The notes: generated from the sequence alone by a model not told the origin. Numbered from the stretch's first letter, positions 44,867-54,948 are shown. The stretch: 64,000 nt of DNA from Acidihalobacter aeolianus (GCF_001753165.1 NZ_CP017448.1:2600183-2664182); one strand, 5' to 3'. Made by a program: numbers and translations.

Positions 44867-45598
44867 CTAATGACCGGCCTTGCGCACCTCGTCCTCAATC
44901 TGTTCGGGCGTCACGTGGCGCACGTCCTTGCCGAGCACCATGTACACGACATACTCGGAGATGTTCTTGGCGTGATCGCCCACGCGTTCCAGCGCACGCG
45001 CGCACCATAGCACGTCGATGCCGCGGCGAATGTTGCGCGGATCTTCCATCATGTAGGTGACCAGTTGCCGGGTCAGGGCGTCGTAGGCGTCGTCGATGAC
45101 GTCGTCGCCGCGCACGACCTGCATCGCCAATTCGACGTCCATGCGCGCAAAGGCATCGAGCGCCCTGTGCAGGGCCTCGCGCGACAATTCGCCCATGTAG
45201 CGCAGCTCCTTGTAGCGATCCAGACGTTCCTGACTGGACAGCTCGATAGCCAGCCGGCCGATCTTCTCGGCCTTGTCGCCCACCCGCTCGAGATCGGTAA
45301 TCGTCTTGATCACCGTCATCACCAGACGTAGGTCGAGCGCCGCCGGCTGACGCCTGGCGAGAATGCGCGAGCATTCCTCGTCGATGCTCAGCTCCATGCG
45401 GTTGACCTGATAATCGGACTTTGCAGCCCGTTCGGCCAGTTCGGCATCGCCATTCACCAGGGCCTCGATCGCCTCGCCGACGTTTTTCTCGACGAGCCCA
45501 CCCATGGTGAGAACGCGATTTCTCACATCCTCCAGTTCCACATTGAATTGATGGGAAATGTGCTTCGTGAGCATGTCCTGATTCATGGGCATCACCAT
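44867..45598 (-). CDS. phoU: Phosphate signalling protein PhoU
   Basis: A 243-residue helical protein that couples the Pst transporter to PhoR and restrains the Pho regulon. It has the two three-helix PhoU repeats, each with the E/DxxxD metal pattern: SIDEECSRILARRQP, DLERVGDKAEKIG in the first and ARALERVGDHAKNI in the second. It lies apart from pst genes here, next to ppk, which fits its link to polyphosphate levels. It is divergent from ppk. Confidence 0.96.
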   Translation of the reverse strand: MVMPMNQDMLTKHISHQFNVELEDVRNRVLTMGGLVEKNVGEAIEALVNGDAELAERAAKSDYQVNRMELSIDEECSRILARRQPAALDLRLVMTVIKTITDLERVGDKAEKIGRLAIELSSQERLDRYKELRYMGELSREALHRALDAFARMDVELAMQVVRGDDVIDDAYDALTRQLVTYMMEDPRNIRRGIDVLWCARALERVGDHAKNISEYVVYMVLGKDVRHVTPEQIEDEVRKAGH

Positions 45599-45718
45599 AG
45601 GGCAATTAGGGACGGAGGTCCTGGAACTATAATGGCAAAGTCCGATAGGTCGTGCTAGCCTGCTTCAACCGCAGGGGTGTCAATACGACTAGCCTACCCG
45701 AGGGACCATAACAGCGCC

Positions 45719-47833
45719 GTGACAACCAGCAACGGAATGCCCGCCCCGGAAACGGAGATCGATCTCTCCGCCAAAGACCTTTACATCAATCGCGAACTCA
45801 GCCTGCTCGAATTCAATGGCCGAGTGTTGGAAATGGCGAAAGACGCCAGCATGCCGCTACTTGAGCGCCTGCGATTCCTGTGCATTTCGAGCACGAATCT
45901 CGACGAATTTTTCGAAATCCGGGTCTCCGGAATCAAACAGCAGCTTTCACTGGGCGTCTCCACTCCGGGAGCCGATGGACTCTCGGCAGCCGAGCAGTTC
46001 GAACGCATCAGCGCTCAGGCCCACACGCTGGTTGACGACCAGTATCGTACCTTCAACGAAATGCTGGTGCCCGAGCTCGCCGAACAAGGTATCCGCTTCG
46101 TACGCCGCACCCACTGGAACGCCGAACAGGCTGATTGGATCAAACGTTATTTCAATCGCGAATTGCTGCCGGTCCTCAGCCCGCTCGGATTAGATCCCTC
46201 GCATCCATTCCCGCGGACGCTCAACAAGAGCCTCAACTTCGTAGTTACCTTGGAGGGCAAGGACGCCTTCGGGCGCGACAGCGGGCTTGCCATCGTACAG
46301 GCACCGCGTTCGCTGCCGCGTCTCATACGGCTGCCCGACGAGATCGCGCGCAGCCAATACGGCTTCGTCTTCCTCTCGTCGATCATTCACGCACATGTGG
46401 GCGACCTGTTTCCCGGCATGCGCGTTACCGGCTGTTATCAGTTTCGAGTCACCCGCAACAGCGACCTCTTCGTTGACGAGGAGGAAATCGACGATTTGCT
46501 GCACGCGCTCGAAGGCGAGCTCCCTTCGCGCAACTTCGGCGAGGCAGTGCGCCTGGAAGTCGCGGACAACTGCACCGCCCACTCCGCCGAATACCTGCTG
46601 CAGGAATTCGGCCTGGGACCTGCCGATGTGTATCAGGTGAACGGGCCGGTGAACCTCAACCGCCTCCTTGCCGTTGTCGATCTGGTCGACCGACCCGATC
46701 TGAAATTCCAGCCCTTCACGCCCGTGTTGCCCGCCGTCCTCCAACCGGGCGACAACTACTTTGATGCCCTCGACAAGGGTGACGTACTGCTGCACCACCC
46801 CTACGAGTCCTTCAACCCGGTGATCGAGTTCATCCGGCAGGCTGCACGCGACCCCGCCGTGCTCGCCATCAAGCAGACGCTCTACCGGACCGGTGCCGGT
46901 TCGCGCATCGTGGGATTACTGGTCGAGGCAGCACGCGCAGGCAAGGAAGTCACCGTGGTGGTCGAACTCCGCGCGCGCTTTGACGAAGCGGCCAACATCG
47001 AACTGGCCAGCCATCTGCAGGACGCGGGAGCGCACGTGCTGTATGGCGTCGTCGGTTACAAGACTCATGCGAAAATGGCCATGGTCGTCCGCCGCCACAA
47101 GGGACGCTTGCGCCGCTATGTGCATCTAGGCACCGGCAACTACCATGCCGGCACTGCACGCGCCTACACCGATTTCGGCCTGTTCACGGCGGACCGAGTG
47201 ATTGGCGAGGATGTGCACAAGATATTCCAACAACTCACCGGCTTGGGTCGCGTATCGCGCCCCAAAAAACTGCTCCAGGCCCCGTTCAGCCTGCACAAGG
47301 GGATACTGACGCGCATCAATCGCGAGGCTGCGGCCGCTCGGGAAAAGCGCCCGGCGCGCATCATCGCGCGGATGAATGCGCTGATCGACCCGCAGATCAT
47401 CCAGGCCCTCTACCAGGCATCCCGCGCCGGCGTGCAGATCGACCTGATCGTCCGCGGGGTCTGCTGCCTGCGCCCCGGACTCCCCGGGGTCTCGGAAAAC
47501 ATCCGCGTACGCTCCGTACTGGGGCGGTTTCTCGAACATTCACGCGTGTTCTACTTCCAGAACGATGGCAACGAACCCGAGGTCTTCTGTTCGTCCGCCG
47601 ACTGGATGCCGCGTAACTTCTTCCGGCGTGTCGAAAGCGCCTTCCCGATAGAAGATCGCAAACTCGCGCAGCGGGTCATCCACGAAGGCCTGGAGCTTTA
47701 TCTCAAGGACAACAGCCTGGCCTGGACACTGCAACCCGATGGCAGTTACCACCGATCAGGCAATGACCGCCAAAAACCGAGGCCGGCCCAGGGCGTGCTG
47801 TTGCAGCAGATCAATGGCATCGAACTGAGCTGA
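45719..47833 (+). CDS. ppk: Polyphosphate kinase
   Basis: A PPK1 of about 704 residues that polymerises phosphate from ATP. N-terminal: YINRELSLLEFNGRVLEMA. The autophosphorylated His is in VVGYKTHAKMAMVVRRH, and a second conserved His is nearby in the C-terminal domain. Arg and Lys that bind ATP are in KQTLYRTGAGSRIVG. I use the GTG at 45719; an in-frame GTG at 45677 and ATG at 45737 are alternatives. A TATAAT at 45628-45633 in the phoU-ppk gap could be its -10 element, though the -35 is poor. Confidence 0.93.
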   Translation: MTTSNGMPAPETEIDLSAKDLYINRELSLLEFNGRVLEMAKDASMPLLERLRFLCISSTNLDEFFEIRVSGIKQQLSLGVSTPGADGLSAAEQFERISAQAHTLVDDQYRTFNEMLVPELAEQGIRFVRRTHWNAEQADWIKRYFNRELLPVLSPLGLDPSHPFPRTLNKSLNFVVTLEGKDAFGRDSGLAIVQAPRSLPRLIRLPDEIARSQYGFVFLSSIIHAHVGDLFPGMRVTGCYQFRVTRNSDLFVDEEEIDDLLHALEGELPSRNFGEAVRLEVADNCTAHSAEYLLQEFGLGPADVYQVNGPVNLNRLLAVVDLVDRPDLKFQPFTPVLPAVLQPGDNYFDALDKGDVLLHHPYESFNPVIEFIRQAARDPAVLAIKQTLYRTGAGSRIVGLLVEAARAGKEVTVVVELRARFDEAANIELASHLQDAGAHVLYGVVGYKTHAKMAMVVRRHKGRLRRYVHLGTGNYHAGTARAYTDFGLFTADRVIGEDVHKIFQQLTGLGRVSRPKKLLQAPFSLHKGILTRINREAAAAREKRPARIIARMNALIDPQIIQALYQASRAGVQIDLIVRGVCCLRPGLPGVSENIRVRSVLGRFLEHSRVFYFQNDGNEPEVFCSSADWMPRNFFRRVESAFPIEDRKLAQRVIHEGLELYLKDNSLAWTLQPDGSYHRSGNDRQKPRPAQGVLLQQINGIELS

Positions 47834-47905
47834 GAGGACGCTTCCCGCAACCCCAGGACGGGTATTGTCGTGTCTGATCAAAACATCACGAGGAGTGAGA
47901 CCACC

Positions 47906-48205
47906 ATGCTATCCCGCCTGACCCTGCCGATACTGGCCGTCGCCATGACAACCTTGTTAAGCGCCTGCGCCGGTGCACCGGCGCGCCCCAACGAGGCTCG
48001 CGAATGCGCCGCAGGCTTGCACATCGCCTATTCCGAATTGGAGGATGCACGCGCGCACGGCTTCGATGGTACGGTGGAATGGACCAAGGCCGCAGGCTTG
48101 TTGACCGCCGCCAAAATACAGCAGCAATTCGGCAAGTATCCCAACTGCATCGACAAGGTACGCCGCGCCCGCTACTACATCCATCAGGCGCAATTGCCTC
48201 ACTGA
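47906..48205 (+). CDS. Small lipoprotein, unknown function
   Basis: A 99-residue protein from the ATG at 47906 (AGGAG about ten bases upstream). The lipoprotein signal peptide LPILAVAMTTLLSACAG has a lipobox (LSAC) with the acylated Cys near residue 20. The mature part is helical, with a C-terminal YPNCIDKVRRARYYIHQAQ. It lies between ppk and ppx and so may take part in phosphate physiology, but nothing in the sequence says so. Confidence 0.75.
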   Translation: MLSRLTLPILAVAMTTLLSACAGAPARPNEARECAAGLHIAYSELEDARAHGFDGTVEWTKAAGLLTAAKIQQQFGKYPNCIDKVRRARYYIHQAQLPH

Positions 48206-48218
48206 GGCCGAGCGCGAC

Positions 48219-49721
48219 TCAGACCAGGGTCAGCTTGAATTTCGCAGCGCGCAGGAACTGCCGTTCATTGTCGAGATCGGCCACCCCTAGAGGGTGCGTC
48301 TCCCGCCAGCCCGCGTCGAGATGCAACGACAAGCCGTCACTGTCGGCTACAACCTGTAGCGAATCCGGTAACGGATCCGACAACCGGCTACGGTGCAAGA
48401 CGACGGCCAGCCGCAACAGCGTCGACAGCCGCATTACGCGCAGGCGCAGTTCCGCCGGCAACCCCTCGAACAGACGCGCGACGAACTTGCGCCGATGCGT
48501 GCGCACGAGGACCGCGAGCATCATCTGATCCTGTCGCGAAAATCCAGGCAGATCCGCGTGCTCAAGCAGATAAGCCCCGTGCTTGTGGTATTCGTTATGC
48601 GCCACGTCCAATCCGATTTCGTGAAGCTGTGCCGCCCAGCTGAGGTGGTCGGCATCATCCTCGTCCAGCGCCCAGGCCTCACTCACCTGGGCGAATAGCC
48701 GCAACGCGGTATGCGCCACCCGTTCGGCATGCTCATCATCGACGTGATAGCGCTTGGCGAAACCCTGCACGGTTTGCCGGCGTACGTCCTCGTGGCTGAT
48801 ACGCCCCAGGAGGTCATTCAGCACGCCCTCGCGCAGGGCACCGTTGGCCACCACCATACGCTCGATACCGAGCGCCTCGAACACGCCTTGCAACACGGCA
48901 ACACCACCTGGGAAAACCGGAAGACGCTCGCGACTGACGCCGGGCAGTTTGATCTTGGCGATTTCGCCCGTGGCGATGAAGCGATCATATAGCCAACGCA
49001 AACCCGCCGGAGTGATATCTTCGCCCTGACCACTCTCACGCAGTGCGCGGCCAGTGGCCATGATCGTTCCCGATGTGCCAATCACATCGCGCCATCCCTT
49101 GCGCCGGTAGGACTCGACCAGCGGCTCCAACTCAAGACGCGCCGACAGTACCGCCTGCTCCCAATCCTGCTCAGTGACCTTGCCACTGGAGAAATGGGTG
49201 CCACTCGTGCTGACTGCACCGAGATATACACTCTCGGTCATCTGCGTCTCATAACCACGCCCAATGATGAGCTCGGTGCTGCCACCGCCGATATCGACCA
49301 CGAGGCGCTGTTCGGTTCCGGTTGCCAGGGAGTGGGCCACGCCGAGATATACCAGTCTGGCCTCTTCACGGCCGCTGATGATTTCTACCGGATGACCTAG
49401 CGCCTCGGCCACCTGGTCGAGGAAACCGGCAGTCTCGCGGGCCTGACGCAGGGTATTCGTACCCACGGCGCGCACCGTACCACGTGGGAACCCCCGAATA
49501 CGCTCACCGAAACGTCGCAAACATTCGAGGGCACGAGCCTGAGACTCGGCCGACAGTCGTTTTTCCTGATCCAGCCCGCCGGCCAGGCGAACCATTTCCT
49601 TGAGACGGTCGACCACACGCAACTCGCCCTCCGGCAGCACGTTGGCCACGATCATGTGAAAGCTGTTCGATCCCAGGTCGATGGCTGCTACCGACTCAGG
49701 CGCACGGCGTTTAACCCACAT
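48219..49721 (-). CDS. ppx: Exopolyphosphatase
   Basis: A 500-residue Ppx/GppA phosphatase that cleaves terminal phosphate from polyphosphate (or pppGpp). The two actin-like-fold loops are AAIDLGSNSFHMIVAN and VVDIGGGSTELIIG. The C-terminal HD-like domain (about 310-500) matches the long gammaproteobacterial form. Ppx and GppA cannot be told apart with certainty; the nearby ppk favours Ppx. It is convergent with the small lipoprotein gene. Confidence 0.93.
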   Translation of the reverse strand: MWVKRRAPESVAAIDLGSNSFHMIVANVLPEGELRVVDRLKEMVRLAGGLDQEKRLSAESQARALECLRRFGERIRGFPRGTVRAVGTNTLRQARETAGFLDQVAEALGHPVEIISGREEARLVYLGVAHSLATGTEQRLVVDIGGGSTELIIGRGYETQMTESVYLGAVSTSGTHFSSGKVTEQDWEQAVLSARLELEPLVESYRRKGWRDVIGTSGTIMATGRALRESGQGEDITPAGLRWLYDRFIATGEIAKIKLPGVSRERLPVFPGGVAVLQGVFEALGIERMVVANGALREGVLNDLLGRISHEDVRRQTVQGFAKRYHVDDEHAERVAHTALRLFAQVSEAWALDEDDADHLSWAAQLHEIGLDVAHNEYHKHGAYLLEHADLPGFSRQDQMMLAVLVRTHRRKFVARLFEGLPAELRLRVMRLSTLLRLAVVLHRSRLSDPLPDSLQVVADSDGLSLHLDAGWRETHPLGVADLDNERQFLRAAKFKLTLV

Positions 49722-49792
49722 GGTTGCTCGTCGATCGAGTCTGTGCGGCAGATTAGCCGCGGAAGCGCGATTCTAACACGTACCACCGCAGA

Positions 49793-51118
49793 TCAAGTCG
49801 ACGCGGTCTGCACTTCCTGGGTTTTGCGCACAACCCTTGCGGGCGGAAACAGGCAGACGAATACGCTGCCTTCGCCGGGCTTGCTGCGGATGATCAGCCT
49901 GGCTCCGTGACGCTGCATCACATGCTTGACGATCGCCAGCCCCAGACCCGTGCCGCCGGTATCCCGTGATCGGTCCTTGTTGACCCGATAGAAGCGCTCG
50001 GTCAGGCGCGGAATATGCTCCGGGTCTATTCCGATGCCGCTGTCTCGCACTTCGAATGTGGCACCGGCCCCGTCGCTCGTCCAGCGCAACACGATCTTCC
50101 CGCCCTGCGGGGTATAACGGACCGCATTCGACACCAGATTGGCAAACGCACTGTGCAGTTCCTTGGCATCGCCGCGCAGCCACAACGTCTCGTCGATCTC
50201 GGCATCGATCTTGTGGCCGCCGGCACTGAGTGCCTGCGCATCCTCACGCAAGGCAGAGACCAAACCCGGAATCGCGACCGCGGATTGCTCACTGGCGTGC
50301 GGACCCTCGCCATCCAGGCGGGACAGCATCAGCAAATCCTCAATGATCCCCTGCATTCGCGTCGCCTGTCCCTGCATGTGCGACAAAGAGCGCTGCAGGG
50401 GCGGCGGGAACTCCTCTTCCATGTCGACGAACGTCTCGAGATAGCCCATCAGCACCGTCAACGGCGTACGCAGCTCATGCGAAACATTGGCCACGAAATC
50501 GCGGCGCATCTGTTCGATGCGGTAGAGATATGAAATGTCGCGCGCCGCCAACAGCCGCTCATGGTTGCCAAAGGGCACGATACGCACACTCAGACGCACA
50601 TCGTCGTGGACCGGTGAGGTCAGTTCGAGAGGCTCGTGATAATCGCCACCGGAAAGATAGGCGATGAAATCGGGATGACGGATCAGGTTGGTCAGCCTCA
50701 CCCCCATATCCTGCGGGCTGTTCAGGCCGAGCAAGGCCGTAGCGGCCTCGTTCAACCAGCGTATCTCGTTGTTCGGACCAATGACCACGGTCGCATCCGG
50801 CATCGCCGATGTGAACTCGTTGAACCGGTCCAGCAGCGATGCCAAGCGTTCCTTGCGTTTGCGATGCCGCTTACCAAAACGATATAGACTGTCCACCAAC
50901 TCTCCCCATACCCCCATCGCATCGGGAGGGTTGTCACGATCCTCCGCCTGCGTAATCCAGCGATGGACGCGATACAACTGATACAAGTGGAAGCCGAGGG
51001 CGAAGAGCAGACCGGCGAACAGCATCCAGACGAGCTGTCCCGCGATCAGGCCTAGCACCAATGCCGCCAGCAGAATCAGGGCGACCCGGCCGAGTTCAGC
51101 AAGCCAGGCCCGCGTCAT
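49793..51118 (-). CDS. phoR: Phosphate-regulon sensor histidine kinase
   Basis: A 441-residue inner-membrane sensor. Two N-terminal transmembrane segments (about 9-45), a PAS domain (about 95-195; MPDATVVIGPNNEIRWLNEA) and the HisKA phosphoacceptor VANVSHELRTPLTVLMGYLE come first. The HATPase domain follows with NLVSNAVRYTPQGG, DSGIGIDPEHIPRLTERFYR and GTGLGLAIVKHV. The small periplasmic part is usual for PhoR. It starts three bases after the phoB stop. Confidence 0.95.
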   Translation of the reverse strand: MTRAWLAELGRVALILLAALVLGLIAGQLVWMLFAGLLFALGFHLYQLYRVHRWITQAEDRDNPPDAMGVWGELVDSLYRFGKRHRKRKERLASLLDRFNEFTSAMPDATVVIGPNNEIRWLNEAATALLGLNSPQDMGVRLTNLIRHPDFIAYLSGGDYHEPLELTSPVHDDVRLSVRIVPFGNHERLLAARDISYLYRIEQMRRDFVANVSHELRTPLTVLMGYLETFVDMEEEFPPPLQRSLSHMQGQATRMQGIIEDLLMLSRLDGEGPHASEQSAVAIPGLVSALREDAQALSAGGHKIDAEIDETLWLRGDAKELHSAFANLVSNAVRYTPQGGKIVLRWTSDGAGATFEVRDSGIGIDPEHIPRLTERFYRVNKDRSRDTGGTGLGLAIVKHVMQRHGARLIIRSKPGEGSVFVCLFPPARVVRKTQEVQTAST

Positions 51119-51121
51119 AGA

Positions 51122-51814
51122 TCAATCCCGGGCGGAAAACCGGTATCCGGCCCCACGTACGGTCTGCACCAGACGATCGTAGCCATAGGGGGTGAGCGCC
51201 TTGCGCAGGCGCAGGATGTGGACATCCACCGTGCGCTCCTCAACATAAGCGTTACGCCCCCAAACTCGATCAAGCAACTGCTCTCGGCTATACACCCGCT
51301 CCGGGTGTCCCATGAAAAATTGTAGCAAGCGAAATTCGGTCGGTCCCATTTCGAGTTCCGTACCGTCCGCGGTAACACGGTGGCTGGAGCTGTTGAGCAC
51401 CAGGCCGGCTACCGAGAGCGGCTGTTCGGTAGGCTCGGGTTTGGTACGTCGCAGAACGGCCTTTATCCGCGCGACCAGCTCGCGTGGCGAAAAGGGCTTG
51501 GTGACATAGTCATCCACGCCCGCATCCAGACCGCCCACCTTATCGTTCTCATCGCCGCGTGCGGTCAGCATGATGATCGGGAGGTCCCTGGTGTATTCCT
51601 CGCGTTTGAGTCGCCGGGCATAATCGATCCCGCTGACTCCCGGCAACATCCAGTCCAGGAGCACGAGATCGGGCAGCCTTTCCGCCAAGAGGGACTGCGC
51701 CTCCGAGACGTCTGCCGCCTCCCTGACCTCAAGCCCCGCGCGCCCCAACGCGAAACCCACCATTTCGCGTATAGCCGGTTCGTCTTCGACCAGCAAAATA
51801 TCGTTTCCCGTCAT
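51122..51814 (-). CDS. phoB: Phosphate-regulon response regulator
   Basis: A 230-residue OmpR-type regulator. The receiver has [20 protein letters not shown], the phosphoacceptor in [14 protein letters not shown] and the Lys in [12 protein letters not shown]. The winged helix has [20 protein letters not shown] and [21 protein letters not shown] use the ATG at 51814 (TAGGTAGG just before it), matching the family length; the longer upstream frame is not needed. It activates genes with Pho boxes, likely including itself (51861-51878). Confidence 0.95.
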   Translation of the reverse strand: MTGNDILLVEDEPAIREMVGFALGRAGLEVREAADVSEAQSLLAERLPDLVLLDWMLPGVSGIDYARRLKREEYTRDLPIIMLTARGDENDKVGGLDAGVDDYVTKPFSPRELVARIKAVLRRTKPEPTEQPLSVAGLVLNSSSHRVTADGTELEMGPTEFRLLQFFMGHPERVYSREQLLDRVWGRNAYVEERTVDVHILRLRKALTPYGYDRLVQTVRGAGYRFSARD

Positions 51815-51860
51815 GTGCCTACCTAGTATGGCTCCGATTTTCTTATTAGAGCCCACCAAG

Positions 51861-51878
51861 GTTACAGCCCCGTGACAC
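51861..51878 (-). promoter_or_regulatory. Pho-box-like site before phoB
   Basis: On the minus strand GTGTCAC-GGGG-CTGTAAC shows two seven-base half-sites separated by four bases, the arrangement of the CTGTCAT-N4-CTGTCAT Pho box. It lies 47-64 bases upstream of the phoB ATG, suiting autoregulation. Confidence 0.6.
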
Positions 51879-51886
51879 GCGCCACC

Positions 51887-52891
51887 TCAAATGAACGCTG
51901 CATGACCGTTTGATTGCGGAGCTGCCAGCAGCAGGGAAAAATACTGGTTCGGCGGCGTGTAGTGGTCATCCAAATGTAATCCTGCGTCCGCAAGCATGTC
52001 GCTCGCCGACTCGAGCGTGAACTTCCGACTTATCTCGGTGAGTATGGTTTCGCCTTCCGCAAACCGCAACGTCTCCTCGAGCTTACCGAGGCGCACCTCT
52101 TGAGACCTTTCTGCTACCAGATACATTTCGACCTGGGCTTGCGGGTCATTGTAGATCGCGCGGTGAGCGAAGTGCTCTATGCGGAAATCCGCTTCCAGTT
52201 CACGATTGAGCACGCTCAACAGATTGCGGTTGAACGCTGCAGTGACCCCTTCGGCGTCATCATAGGCCGCCTCCAGCACGGCGGGAGACTTAACTCTATC
52301 CACACCCAGCAGAAGGCGGTCATCGGCCGACATGCGCGCAGCCAACTCAGAAAGCAGTTCCACGGCAGCCGGCGCCTCGAAATTACCCAGTGATCCGCCT
52401 AGAAATACGTACAGACAAGGCCCATCCAGAACCGGCAAATGCTCCAAACCAGCCGAGTAATCCCCCAGCAACGGCTGGACTCCCAGCCATGGATAGCATT
52501 CGGATAATGTTTCCGAGGACAGCTCCAGAACCTCGCGGCAGACGTCGAAAGGCCAGTAATCGACCGTCTCCTGCTGACAACATGCCTGCAACAGGTGCCG
52601 GGTCTTGCGCGCAGTCCCGCTGCCTAGTTCGAGTATGTGCCTGGGCCCCACTTTCCCGATGATGGATGAGGCGTAACGTGCAAGGAGATCGTCTTCGGTA
52701 CGAGTGGGGTAGTATTCCTGCGTATCGCAAATCCGGTCGAACAGCAGCGATCCGGTTTCGTCGTAAAAATACTTCGGCGGCAAGCTACGCGGTCGCGACA
52801 ACAACCCGGCCCTCACATCTTCGGCCAAGCTCATTGCCTGCCTTGCCGGTGGAACGGGCCGGCACCGTATCCGACTGCGTCGTTCGGGCAT
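51887..52891 (-). CDS. egtD: L-histidine N-alpha-methyltransferase EgtD
   Basis: A 334-residue SAM-dependent enzyme that trimethylates histidine to hercynine, the first step of ergothioneine synthesis. LPPKYFYDETGSLLFDRICD and TRTEDDLLARYA are typical, and the SAM-binding motif is ILELGSGTARKTRHLLQ. The ATG at 52891 has AGGAGG five bases upstream and is preferred over the GTG at 52897. It is divergent from egtC-egtB, sharing a 76-base promoter region. Confidence 0.95.
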   Translation of the reverse strand: MPERRSRIRCRPVPPARQAMSLAEDVRAGLLSRPRSLPPKYFYDETGSLLFDRICDTQEYYPTRTEDDLLARYASSIIGKVGPRHILELGSGTARKTRHLLQACCQQETVDYWPFDVCREVLELSSETLSECYPWLGVQPLLGDYSAGLEHLPVLDGPCLYVFLGGSLGNFEAPAAVELLSELAARMSADDRLLLGVDRVKSPAVLEAAYDDAEGVTAAFNRNLLSVLNRELEADFRIEHFAHRAIYNDPQAQVEMYLVAERSQEVRLGKLEETLRFAEGETILTEISRKFTLESASDMLADAGLHLDDHYTPPNQYFSLLLAAPQSNGHAAFI

Positions 52892-52967
52892 ACTCACCTC
52901 CTATTGATGCACGTTGGTTTTTTTCAGGCTAACATGGCCGCGTGTCGAGGACATTGTGGATGCCAGC

Positions 52968-53750
52968 ATGTGTAGGATTGCCGCTTATCTTGGCCCCGAC
53001 ATCCCACTGCAGCGACTGCTGACCGATCCAGAGCATAGCCTGGTCGTACAGTCTTGGGCGCCTCGTGAACTGCGTTTCGCACGTCTTAATGCAGACGGAT
53101 TCGGTTTCGGCTGGTTCAATGCAGAAGGCAACCCGGAAACCTATCGCAATCCGGTACCCATCTGGTCAGATCCGAATCTGGACACCCTGGCTCGTACACT
53201 GAACAGCGACCTCTGGCTGGCCATGGTGCGCAGTGCAACACCTGGATTCGGCAATCACATCTCTAATACCCAACCGTTTTGTGATAACGACCTCTTATTT
53301 ACCCACAACGGGTATATCGAATCGTTCCGCGAGACGTTGCGCCCCGAACTGCAGCGCGAACTGACGCCCATGATCGAAGCCGATATACACGGCGACACGG
53401 ACAGCGAATATATATTCGCACTCCTTCGCCAGTTGCTGGCCGACGATGAAGAGCTCGCCATCGAAACCGCGCTCGGTGAAATGCTCGGCATGCTCGGTGA
53501 GTGGGCGGGGCAAGCCAGAGCGTTGCTGAATCTTGTGATTAGCGACGGCGAACGAATTTACGCAGCACGACACGCGATCAATGGCGACTGCCCGAGCCTG
53601 TATTACAGCGTAGACGATGAATCCTTCCCGGAAGGTGCACAACTCGTTGCCTCCGAACCGCTGACGGACCGCAGTTACTGGCAACCGGTCCCAGAACATC
53701 ATATTTTGATTCTCGATCCGGACTCGCCACCCGAACTGCTGGCATTATGA
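52968..53750 (+). CDS. egtC: Class II glutamine amidotransferase EgtC-like
   Basis: A 260-residue Ntn hydrolase-type amidase. The ATG at 52968 gives MCRIAAYLGPDIPL, with Cys2 as nucleophile after Met removal; the upstream open frame would block this. Further marks are DGFGFGWFNAEG, AMVRSATPGFGNHISNTQPF, FTHNGYIESF and the DTDSEYIFALL block. EgtC removes the gamma-glutamyl group in the mycobacterial pathway. It overlaps egtB by four bases. Confidence 0.9.
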   Translation: MCRIAAYLGPDIPLQRLLTDPEHSLVVQSWAPRELRFARLNADGFGFGWFNAEGNPETYRNPVPIWSDPNLDTLARTLNSDLWLAMVRSATPGFGNHISNTQPFCDNDLLFTHNGYIESFRETLRPELQRELTPMIEADIHGDTDSEYIFALLRQLLADDEELAIETALGEMLGMLGEWAGQARALLNLVISDGERIYAARHAINGDCPSLYYSVDDESFPEGAQLVASEPLTDRSYWQPVPEHHILILDPDSPPELLAL

Positions 53751-54904
53751 TTCCTTTGACGTTACTGGCGCGCTTTCGCGCCATGCACCGCTATCTTCTG
53801 GATCTGGTGGGCAACCTGAGCGAGGAGGAATATCGCACCCAATACCACCCTGATCTCAGCCCCGCAGGTTGGCATCTGGGGCATTGCCTTTGGGTTGAGA
53901 ATCACTGGCTGCGGGCCATGGTTCAAGGCGACGACAGCCGCACGCGGAAGGACACCCAGTACTACCAGCCGCAATTCAGTCCGAAATCGGAAAGAGGCCC
54001 CAAACTACCCCCACGAGATACACAGCTCTCCGAAGTCGCCTCAGGTTTCGAGGAAAACATCCTCCTGTTAGCCGACCAAGACGGCAAACTCGACCCCACC
54101 CATCCCCTGATGCAGAACGAGTACCTACCACTTTTCCTGCTGCAACATCACAGTCAACATCTAGAAACGCTCAGGATGGTTCTGACACAACGTGCACAGC
54201 AGCGACATCGGCACGCGTTCCATCCACAGAACCGCCTGACCGCATCTCCCATCGCCCGGGAAATGTGTGTCCTTGAAGCAGGCCGCTATTCACTCGGCGG
54301 AGAGGCACCTGGCGCTTTCGACAATGAATTGCCGGCCGATTTGATCGCCTTAGATAGCGTGGCCATTGCAACACGCCCAATCAGCAATGCCGAATATCTC
54401 GGCTTCATGGAAGACAATGGCTACGGAAATATCGACCTATGGGACGAAGCTGGGCGCGAATGGCTCAAACACAACCCGGCGGAGGCCCCTGACCATTGGC
54501 GCCTTGACGACCGTGGATGGTGGTATGGCATCGGCCTGGACGGCCCGCAGGAACTTGAGCCACGCGCAGCAGTTTATGGCATTAGCTGGTACGAGGCCCG
54601 CGCATTTGCGAACTGGGCAAAAGCCGACCTGCCGCACGAGTTGAGCTGGGAAGCCGCAGCCCGTTATGGACACCTGGCATTGGCCGGCCAAGCCTGGGAA
54701 TGGTGTGCAAATACCTTTTACCCCTATTCTGGTTTCAAGGCATTTCCTTACCGCGAATACTCATCCCCTTGGTTCGACGGTCGACATTACACGCTCCGTG
54801 GAGCCAGTCGTTTTACTCCCAAGCATACTCAACGCCCAAGTTTCCGGAACTTTCACACCGCCGACAAGCGACACATATTCGCCGGCTTGCGCCTAGCCTT
54901 CTGA
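53747..54904 (+). CDS. egtB: Hercynine sulfoxide synthase EgtB
   Basis: A 385-residue iron enzyme that joins hercynine with a thiol (gamma-glutamylcysteine or cysteine) and O2. The N-terminal DinB-like domain has HLGHCLWVENHW and the iron-binding HHSQHLETLRM (HX3HXE). The C-terminal formylglycine-like domain (about 175-385) has AREMCVLEAGRYSLGG, YGISWYEARAFANW and WEWCANTFYPYSGF, ending FRNFHTADKRHIFAGLRL. It is coupled to egtC. egtA and egtE are not in the window. Confidence 0.93.
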   Translation: MIPLTLLARFRAMHRYLLDLVGNLSEEEYRTQYHPDLSPAGWHLGHCLWVENHWLRAMVQGDDSRTRKDTQYYQPQFSPKSERGPKLPPRDTQLSEVASGFEENILLLADQDGKLDPTHPLMQNEYLPLFLLQHHSQHLETLRMVLTQRAQQRHRHAFHPQNRLTASPIAREMCVLEAGRYSLGGEAPGAFDNELPADLIALDSVAIATRPISNAEYLGFMEDNGYGNIDLWDEAGREWLKHNPAEAPDHWRLDDRGWWYGIGLDGPQELEPRAAVYGISWYEARAFANWAKADLPHELSWEAAARYGHLALAGQAWEWCANTFYPYSGFKAFPYREYSSPWFDGRHYTLRGASRFTPKHTQRPSFRNFHTADKRHIFAGLRLAF

Positions 54905-54948
54905 TCGCCATTGCATTACCCGACCAAAAGGCTTAGTCTTCTCCTATA

